A stretch of 64,000 nt of DNA from positions 1-64,000 of the IMG/VR virus record IMGVR_UViG_3300027791_000009; one strand, 5' to 3'. The position numbers and the translations under genes are program-made. Shown here piece by piece: positions 56,903 to 64,000 of the stretch; position 1 is the first letter of the stretch, and each line of letters opens with the position of its first letter. The notes beneath the pieces were generated by a model. It searched no databases. It was given only the letters and a program-made list of their open reading frames with translations, and was not told the DNA's origin. This DNA is from a virus.

Positions 56903-58363
56903 ATGCCAGCAATTATAACAAGCAAATTTAGAAGAAATAATGCTCAGCAATTCGAGGAATCGTTTGGTGAAGCAACTCCTAATATCTATTATCTAGGTAT
57001 TGGTAAACCTACTGAATATGGTACTAAAACTAGACCAGACGGTAGAACAGAAAACATTGGAACAGATAGTGCTCCAGTAACCCCAGCAGATTCAGTACAA
57101 GACGAATATGATGTATTTGATGATTTACTTGCTGCTAAGAGGGTAACAAGCTCAGATGTGTCTTTTGCGTGTCCAAGAATTAACTGGACAACAGGTACAA
57201 CTTACGATATGTACAGACATGACTATGGCAACAGAATTACAGGAACTACTACAGCACAAGCTGCTCATAGTGGTGCAACAAATTTATATGACGCAAACTT
57301 CTATGTTCTTAATTCCAACTTTGAAGTTTACAAATGTTTAGATAACGATAACAATACACCATCAACGATAGAACCTACTGGCGCTTCTATTCTTATTTTA
57401 GAAACTTCTGATGGTTACAAGTGGAAATATATGTACACTATGTCTGCTGCTCAACAAGCAAACTTTTTATCAACAGACTTTATGGGTATCTCAACAAATA
57501 GTACAACAACGACTAATGCTAAAGATGGTGCAATAGATATCATTAAAATTAAAACTGCTGGTACAGGTGGTACAGACGGAACATTTACTAGTATTCCTAT
57601 AAGAGGAGATGGTGCAAACGGAACTTGTACGGTTACGATTTCAAGTGGTTCGGTTACTGCTGTTCTTCCAACAGGAACACCGTTAGGATATTCTTTTGCA
57701 AATGTAAGAGTATCAGATATTAATGCTACTTCAGGTGGTTCCTTAACTGGTGCTGAACTAGATTGCATTATTGGTCCAAAAGGTGGTCACGGATTTGACC
57801 CACACGAAGAACTAGGTGGTTTCTTTGTAATTCTTAATACTTCATTTGAAGGTGCTGAAACAGCAAACTCTGGTGACTTTACAACTGCAAACGATTTTAG
57901 AAGAGTTGCATTAATTAGAGACCCAAAATCTGCTGGTGCTGCTGTGAATACAACAACATTAAGAGCAACAAAAGCTATCAGATTAGATTCTGGTGCTGGT
58001 GTATTTCAATCAGATGAAATAATTACACAAACGAGTACAGGTGCTGTAGGTAAAGTAGTACAATTTGATACTGCAAACAATTTATTGTTCTACACACAAA
58101 CAAGATATAATAATGAAGGTGTTGACGCAACTGGAAATGGAACTGCATTTAGTGGAATAAATGTGATTACAGGTTCGACTTCTAGTAGCACAGGAACACC
58201 AACTGGAAATACTGAAACGGTTAACAATGTCTCTCTAGTTTCTGGTTATGCAACTTCTGAACTTGACCAAGACTCTGGCGATATAATGTACATTGAAAAC
58301 AGAGCACCGGTTAATAGAAGTGTTGACCAAACGGAGAATGTTAAGTTAATCATAGAATTTTAA
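56903..58363 (+). CDS. 8: Baseplate wedge subunit (gp8-like)
   Basis: 486 residues (T4 gp8 has 334). AIITSKFRRNNAQQFEESF, NIYYLGIGKPT, FDDLLAAKRVTSSDVSFACPRINWTTGTTYDMYRHD (about 73-108), NFYVLNSNFEVYKCLDNDN and DGYKWKYMYTM match gp8. It is longer than T4 gp8 through inserts in the second half. RBS region AGGAATT. Confidence 0.88.
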   Translation: MPAIITSKFRRNNAQQFEESFGEATPNIYYLGIGKPTEYGTKTRPDGRTENIGTDSAPVTPADSVQDEYDVFDDLLAAKRVTSSDVSFACPRINWTTGTTYDMYRHDYGNRITGTTTAQAAHSGATNLYDANFYVLNSNFEVYKCLDNDNNTPSTIEPTGASILILETSDGYKWKYMYTMSAAQQANFLSTDFMGISTNSTTTTNAKDGAIDIIKIKTAGTGGTDGTFTSIPIRGDGANGTCTVTISSGSVTAVLPTGTPLGYSFANVRVSDINATSGGSLTGAELDCIIGPKGGHGFDPHEELGGFFVILNTSFEGAETANSGDFTTANDFRRVALIRDPKSAGAAVNTTTLRATKAIRLDSGAGVFQSDEIITQTSTGAVGKVVQFDTANNLLFYTQTRYNNEGVDATGNGTAFSGINVITGSTSSSTGTPTGNTETVNNVSLVSGYATSELDQDSGDIMYIENRAPVNRSVDQTENVKLIIEF

Positions 58364-58375
58364 AGAGGAAAATAA

Positions 58376-61300
58376 ATGCCAAGTCCAACTGACTTTAACC
58401 TCTCGCCGTACTATGACGATTTCTCGGAAGATAAAGCCTTCCATAGAATATTGTTTAGACCAGCATTTGCTGTACAGGCTAGAGAACTAACACAATCGCA
58501 AACGATACTACAGAACCAAATTGAAAAGATGGGTAACCATATCTTTGAGCAAGGTGCTCAAATGATTCCTGGTGAGATTACTTACGATTTACAATACTAT
58601 GCGATTAAGTTAACATCATTTACAGGTACAAGTAATCTAACAGACTTTGTTGGAATAGAAGTAACCGGTCAAACATCTGGTGTTGTTGCGAAAGTAATTA
58701 ATTCAGATGTCGCAACTTCTACTGACCCTGCAACTCTTTATGTAAAATACACTAAAACAGGAACTGGAAATCAAACACCAGACTTTGTTGCTGGCGAAAC
58801 AATTTTAGGTGTACTTAATGGAAGTACAAATATTAGTGGAGTGGTTACAAGTGCTGAAACCGGTTCTGCTGCTTCAGTTGCTTCTGGTACTTACTACATT
58901 AATGGTTATGCTGTTAATGTTTCAAAACAAACAATTGTATTAGACAAGTATACAAACACACCATCTTACAGAGTAGGTCTAACGGTTACTGATAGTATTG
59001 TAACCCCTAACTTAGATGTCTCACTTGTAGACAATGCAGCCGGTTCATCAAACGCAAATGCTCCAGGTGCTCACAGATTTAAAATAGATTTAACTTTATC
59101 TAAACTTACAACGACTTCTGTTGAAGATTCAAGCTTCATAGAGTTATTAAGATTAGAAAAAGGTACTCTCCAGAATAGAGTTAGAACAACTGAATACTCT
59201 ATTTTGGAAGATACACTAGCAAGAAGAACTAGTGACGAAAGTGGCGATTACACAATCAGACCATTTGATTTAGATATTAGAGAACATTTAGATGATACTG
59301 CTGGCAATAGAGGTATCTTTACTGCTGCCGCTGGTGGTGACGCTAACAAACTTGCATTAGGTTTATCTCCTGGTAAAGCATATGTAAAAGGTTATGAAGT
59401 TGATAAAATTGGAACAACTTTTGTTCCTGTAGAAAAACCTAGAAGTTTTGGAAATGAAAATGGTTTCAATACTATCTTTGATGTTGGTAACTTTCTCAAT
59501 GTATCAAATGCTTATAACTCTCCGGACATTAACTTTGTAACCGGTAAGACAGAAGCGTTTAAAGGATTACAACTAAAACTTGCTAGTGAAGCATATACTG
59601 CTGGTAACATACCAACAAATGTTCAAAACAGAGTAAAAGACATCGGTCGTGCTAAATCTAAAGGTTATGAATTTAACGCAACGACAGGTGCTGGCATTTC
59701 AACTGCTTCAAACATATCTCCGTCTTCAAGTAATATATTCAAACATTATCTGTTTGATGTAGAAATGTTTAGTCATATAAAAATTCCAACAAATGTAGTA
59801 TTTACAAATGGTGAAACAATCACTGGTACTACTTCAGGTGCTAACGGTATTAAAGAAAGTGTTTCAACAAATACAACTTCGGCAATCGCTACATCAACAG
59901 CTGCAAATCCAGTAGTTATCACAATGTCTGCTGATTTAGAAGTTTCTGATGGTGACGCAATTACGATAGCAGGTGTCGCAACTCAAACAGAATTAAACGA
60001 CATTGTTTTCTATGTAAGACAAAAAGTTGGTGGTGTTGCAAAAAGAGAATTTGAATTGTATAACGCTGATGATGTTGCCATTGACGGTACAGGACATACA
60101 GGTGCTGGTTCCGGTGGTACTATCACAACATCTTGTGTAGTATTATCAAGTGTACAAGGTCAATTTATACCAGGTGAAACAATCACTGGTGGTACTTCAT
60201 CTAATACTGCTGTAGTAAAAGCAAATGTATTTGGCAATCAAGGTTTCACACATTACGGTTCAAGTGATGTAAAAGAAGTTACCATGGCAGGAAGTCCAGT
60301 ATATACTGCACAAGCTGATTTATCTGCAACATATGGAGAAAATAAAACACTATCTGGTAATATTTCAATTAGTGCTTCAACTTCGGATGTAACCGGTTTC
60401 AACACACAATTTTTAACAGAATTAAAAGTAGGAGATAGTGTTCAGTTTGCAACAACGACTGGTACTATTTTAACTAGAACGGTAATTAACATTGTCAATT
60501 CATCTTCAATCAGACTTGATAGTGCAATTTCAACAACTGCCGTTTCAAACTCATTGATTATAAGAAGAAGAGGAAAATTACAAGACGCAAGTAAAAACAT
60601 TTCGTTGTTCTCTTTACCTTACACAACAATTAAAACATTAAAAACAGCAAACAACTCTGGTATTTCTGATACATCATTTATTGTAAGAAAAACATTTGTA
60701 GGTTCTTTATCTTCAACTGGTGATATTACAATTACTGCAAACACAGGCGAAACTTTTGTTGCACAACAAGAACAAGATTATTCGGTAACTATTATGTCAG
60801 CAGGTGGTTCATCTTCTGCTGGTACAGCTGGTGACAAGATATCTACAACAGGTAATAACCATGAAGGTAATGCTTGTTTCACATTAGGTGGTTCTCCAGT
60901 AGGTCGTTCATTAACTTTAGATTTTGGTGCTAATCACTCTGACCACGAAGTAAAAATTATTGCGACTATATCTAAATCTGCACAAAACGAAAAATCAAAA
61001 AATTTAGTATCAAACTCGACAGCAACTATTACAACTTCAGCAGCTGCAACTGCAAATCATATTTCATTAGGTGTTGCTGACGGATATCAATTAGTATCTG
61101 TTAAAATGGCGGCTGACTTTAGTACAACACCAACTGCAAGTGATACAGACATCACAACAAGATTTACACTTGATAGTGGACAAAGAGATAACTTCTATGA
61201 TATTGCTAGACTAGTAAGAAAAGAAGGTAGCTTGGCACCAAGTGGACAATTATTAATTACATTTAATTATTTCACACACGGTTCTGGTGACTTCTTTAGT

Positions 61301-64000
61301 GTAGATAGTTATTCTGGTATTATTGATTACACAGCAATACCTAGTTATACTTCTGATACTTCAGGAGAAACTTATCAATTAAGAGACACATTAGACTTTA
61401 GACCTAGAGTAGATGACGCAAGTACAATTAACTCTGGTACACAAGATAGAACTTATCCTGCAACAGCTTCAATTGAAGTTGTTAAGTTTAAAACAAATGT
61501 GACCACAGACCACGAATTTTACAAAGGAAGAGTTGATAAACTATTCTTAAATAAAGAAGGTGCCTTTGAAGTACTTAAAGGTGCTGAAGCAAATGTACCA
61601 CAAGAGCCAGGTTCTATTGATAACGCAATGCACCTATACACTCTTTCTTTACCACCGTACACATTGTCACCAGATGATGTATCATACGAGACGGTAGAAA
61701 ATAGAAGATATACAATGAGAGATATTGGTGCTATTGATAAGAAGATTGATAGAATTGAATATTACACTCAATTGTCTCTATTAGAAACTGCGGCTCAATC
61801 TTTACAGATACAAGACGCTGATGGTTTCGATAGATTTAAAAATGGATTTGTTGTAGACAACTTTAACGGTCACGGTATCGGTGAAGTAACCAACGGTTCA
61901 TACAGATGTTCGATTGATTATGCAAAAGGCGAATTAAGACCTTTGTTTAACCAAGACGCTGTAAAACTAGAAGAGATTGACGAAGACGGTACAACATTAG
62001 TTGCTACTGACAGAGCGGCTGCAAACTATCAAAAGTCTGGTGATGTACTAACATTACCATTTACAGAAATAGATTTAATAAATCAACCTTTTGCTTCTAA
62101 AGCAATTAATGTTAACCCATTTGCAATTTTCAGTTGGATGGGAACAATAGATTTAACACCATCAAGTGATGAATGGAGAGAAACACAAAGAACTCCTGAT
62201 TTAGTAGTTAACTCAACTACAGGTGCGTGGGACCAATTACAAAGACAAAGTGGTATTACAGACCAAGATGAAATCTCACTTGGAACGGTATGGAATGAAT
62301 GGCAAACTAACTGGACTGGAAGAGCATTAACATCTTCAACTACAGCTTCAGGTGGAAGATTTATGCGTGGTCGTGCTATTGTACAAAGAACAGAAACTAC
62401 TTCTATCAACCAAGTTAACCAAAGTAGGTCAGGTATTACAACAACTGCCGTACCTCAAACGATAAGAACATCTATGGGAGATAGAGTTGTTAGTGTTGCA
62501 TTTGTACCATTTATCAGAAGCCGTGATGTTGCATTTAAAGCTACAAGATTAAAACCAAATACAAGAGTATTTCCATTCTTTGATAATGTAAATATTGCTA
62601 CTTATTGTACACCAGACGGTGGTTCAGTTGGTGGTAACTTAATTACTGACGGTGCTGGTGCTGTTGAAGGAGTATTCACAATACCGGATCCTAAAGTAAA
62701 TACAAATCCTAGATGGAGAACTGGAGAAAGAACATTTAGATTAACTTCTTCTTCTACTAACTCGCAAGACGCAGCTGCTGTTGCTACTGCGGCTAATGCT
62801 GAATATATTGCAAGAGGATTATTAAATACCGTTAGAGACACAATTGTTTCTACAAGAGAATTTAGAGGTGTACAACAAACGGTTACAGATTCACAAACCA
62901 TTTTACAAACATCTACAAGAGCAGGTACGCAAATTGTTGGTTGGGTTGATCCATTATCTCAAACATTTATGACAGATGAACCTGGTGGAGTATTCATATC
63001 TTCTGTTGATTTATTCTTTTCAACAAAAGACGCAAACATTCCTGTAACCGTTCAAATTAGAAATACGGTTAATGGTTATCCTGGAAGTAAATTATTACCA
63101 TTTGGTGAAGTTTCATTAAATCCAACTGCTGTAAATACAAGTACAGACGGTTCAGTTAAAACAACATTTACATTCCCTGCACCAATATACATACAAGATA
63201 AAGTTGAATATGCAATGACGGTATTGTCTAACTCAAATGATTACAATATGTATGTGGGTAGATTAGGAGAAACAAATATTGGTTCTAATAGAACAATATC
63301 TAAACAACCATATGCTGGTGTTATGTTCAAATCTCAAAACGGTTCAACTTGGACTGCTGAACAAAACGAAGATATGAAATTCACAATGAAAAGATGTGAG
63401 TTTAGTAATGTCGTAGGTACGGTTCACTTAGGAAGTAAAGAACTACCGGCACAAAATATTAAACAAAACGGATTAAGAACTACAAACGGTTCAGGTGTAA
63501 TTAGAGTTTTCTATTCAAATCACAATATGCACGATACTAATTCTGTGGTTACTATATCTGGTGTTCCTTCAGGAACTCTTAACGGTATTGCTTCGACAGA
63601 TATAAACGGAACATATACTTCTATTTCTAATATTACATTAGATAGTTTTGATATTACAACATCAGGAACTGCAAATACTGATGGTGATATCGGAGGCACA
63701 ACAATACTTGTTACCGGTAATAAACAATTTGATGTATTAAATCTAGGTGGTCTACAAACTATGACCGTTCCTGGTACAAACATTGAACCGTTTATTAGAA
63801 CAACATCTAGTAAGTCACTTCACGGTGCTCAAACACCATATTCATTAGTTTCTGAAAGTAATAGACAATCGGTTACATTAGTAGACGATATTTACTTTAC
63901 TGCGCCACAGGCTGTTATGTCTGGACCAAATGAAACAACTAGAATGGCAGGACAAAAATCTTTCTATACTATTATGAAATTATCAACGACAAATAATAAG
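58376..64000 (+). CDS. Giant virion structural protein (DUF4815-like), 3' end outside window
   Basis: At least 1,875 residues, still open at the window edge. N-terminus SPTDFNLSPYYDDF followed by FHRILFRPAFAVQARELTQSQTILQNQIEKMGNHIFEQGA (about 22-62) is the DUF4815 signature that I recall from T4-like cyanophages next to gp8. FTNGETITGTTSGANG and IPGETITGGTSSNTAV repeats link it to the 52639 protein. A later part has KVEYAMTVLSNSNDYNMYVGRLGE. Likely a peripheral baseplate or fibre network protein. RBS AGAGGAAA. Confidence 0.75.
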   Translation, partial: MPSPTDFNLSPYYDDFSEDKAFHRILFRPAFAVQARELTQSQTILQNQIEKMGNHIFEQGAQMIPGEITYDLQYYAIKLTSFTGTSNLTDFVGIEVTGQTSGVVAKVINSDVATSTDPATLYVKYTKTGTGNQTPDFVAGETILGVLNGSTNISGVVTSAETGSAASVASGTYYINGYAVNVSKQTIVLDKYTNTPSYRVGLTVTDSIVTPNLDVSLVDNAAGSSNANAPGAHRFKIDLTLSKLTTTSVEDSSFIELLRLEKGTLQNRVRTTEYSILEDTLARRTSDESGDYTIRPFDLDIREHLDDTAGNRGIFTAAAGGDANKLALGLSPGKAYVKGYEVDKIGTTFVPVEKPRSFGNENGFNTIFDVGNFLNVSNAYNSPDINFVTGKTEAFKGLQLKLASEAYTAGNIPTNVQNRVKDIGRAKSKGYEFNATTGAGISTASNISPSSSNIFKHYLFDVEMFSHIKIPTNVVFTNGETITGTTSGANGIKESVSTNTTSAIATSTAANPVVITMSADLEVSDGDAITIAGVATQTELNDIVFYVRQKVGGVAKREFELYNADDVAIDGTGHTGAGSGGTITTSCVVLSSVQGQFIPGETITGGTSSNTAVVKANVFGNQGFTHYGSSDVKEVTMAGSPVYTAQADLSATYGENKTLSGNISISASTSDVTGFNTQFLTELKVGDSVQFATTTGTILTRTVINIVNSSSIRLDSAISTTAVSNSLIIRRRGKLQDASKNISLFSLPYTTIKTLKTANNSGISDTSFIVRKTFVGSLSSTGDITITANTGETFVAQQEQDYSVTIMSAGGSSSAGTAGDKISTTGNNHEGNACFTLGGSPVGRSLTLDFGANHSDHEVKIIATISKSAQNEKSKNLVSNSTATITTSAAATANHISLGVADGYQLVSVKMAADFSTTPTASDTDITTRFTLDSGQRDNFYDIARLVRKEGSLAPSGQLLITFNYFTHGSGDFFSVDSYSGIIDYTAIPSYTSDTSGETYQLRDTLDFRPRVDDASTINSGTQDRTYPATASIEVVKFKTNVTTDHEFYKGRVDKLFLNKEGAFEVLKGAEANVPQEPGSIDNAMHLYTLSLPPYTLSPDDVSYETVENRRYTMRDIGAIDKKIDRIEYYTQLSLLETAAQSLQIQDADGFDRFKNGFVVDNFNGHGIGEVTNGSYRCSIDYAKGELRPLFNQDAVKLEEIDEDGTTLVATDRAAANYQKSGDVLTLPFTEIDLINQPFASKAINVNPFAIFSWMGTIDLTPSSDEWRETQRTPDLVVNSTTGAWDQLQRQSGITDQDEISLGTVWNEWQTNWTGRALTSSTTASGGRFMRGRAIVQRTETTSINQVNQSRSGITTTAVPQTIRTSMGDRVVSVAFVPFIRSRDVAFKATRLKPNTRVFPFFDNVNIATYCTPDGGSVGGNLITDGAGAVEGVFTIPDPKVNTNPRWRTGERTFRLTSSSTNSQDAAAVATAANAEYIARGLLNTVRDTIVSTREFRGVQQTVTDSQTILQTSTRAGTQIVGWVDPLSQTFMTDEPGGVFISSVDLFFSTKDANIPVTVQIRNTVNGYPGSKLLPFGEVSLNPTAVNTSTDGSVKTTFTFPAPIYIQDKVEYAMTVLSNSNDYNMYVGRLGETNIGSNRTISKQPYAGVMFKSQNGSTWTAEQNEDMKFTMKRCEFSNVVGTVHLGSKELPAQNIKQNGLRTTNGSGVIRVFYSNHNMHDTNSVVTISGVPSGTLNGIASTDINGTYTSISNITLDSFDITTSGTANTDGDIGGTTILVTGNKQFDVLNLGGLQTMTVPGTNIEPFIRTTSSKSLHGAQTPYSLVSESNRQSVTLVDDIYFTAPQAVMSGPNETTRMAGQKSFYTIMKLSTTNNK

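Noticed and set aside
1-64000. CRISPR arrays, insertion sequences, integrase, homing introns
   Set aside because: No regularly spaced repeats, transposase-like or integrase-like proteins, or split core genes were seen.

Overview
The window is a stretch of a T4-like myovirus genome, very rich in A+T, whose gene content fits a marine phage. The closest resemblance in gene set and order is to the T4-like phages of SAR11 (Pelagibacter) and to T4-like cyanophages. The host is inferred to be an alphaproteobacterium, because the phage carries a circularly permuted, two-piece type tmRNA gene (31877-32104), the form typical of that class. No photosystem genes, integrase, insertion sequence, CRISPR array or tRNA was found.

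Layout. 1-7.2 kb: end of a virion-type gene, a HAD-type nucleotidase, two late-promoter structural genes, a chain of conserved phage genes, and a spanin-like pair with small membrane proteins. 7.2-10.7 kb: exported and membrane-anchored coiled-coil proteins. 10.7-16.3 kb: gp61 primase, NrdA, NrdB, a zinc-ribbon protein and a RuvC-like nuclease. 16.3-22.9 kb: small early genes, including signal-peptide proteins, lipoproteins and a glutaredoxin. 22.9-31.9 kb: RNase H, a DUF6433-like protein, a SprT-like protease, a glucosaminidase, an M15 peptidase, a PD-(D/E)XK nuclease and many small proteins. 31.9-34.8 kb: tmRNA, gp33, gp59 and gp32. 34.8-45.5 kb: tail genes (gp54, gp26, tape measure candidate, gp4 on the minus strand, gp48, gp53, hub, gp5-like spike). 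45.5-49.6 kb: a regulatory and accessory patch with a glutamine-riboswitch-like RNA, IscA and NfuA type Fe-S proteins, a 2OG-Fe(II) oxygenase and a leftward operon. 49.6-64 kb: PAAR tip, gp25, gp6, large wedge proteins, a fibre-like protein with a cupredoxin-like end, gp8 and a giant open-ended DUF4815-like protein.

Transcription is readable directly. Sixteen host-type promoters share a TTGACA -35 box (14 preceded by GC) and exactly 17 bases before the -10 box. Twelve TATAAATA boxes of the T4 late type stand mostly in front of virion genes. Several early promoters place an ATG at the expected transcription start, which suggests leaderless mRNAs.

The most notable signals are: a probable programmed -1 frameshift at the end of gp26 (slippery T TTT TTC, 6-base spacer, 6-bp stem) giving a gp26-51 fusion like lambda G/GT; the phage-borne permuted tmRNA; a riboswitch-like RNA that begins right at a late promoter start; and an overlapping face-to-face late promoter pair between gp4 and gp48.
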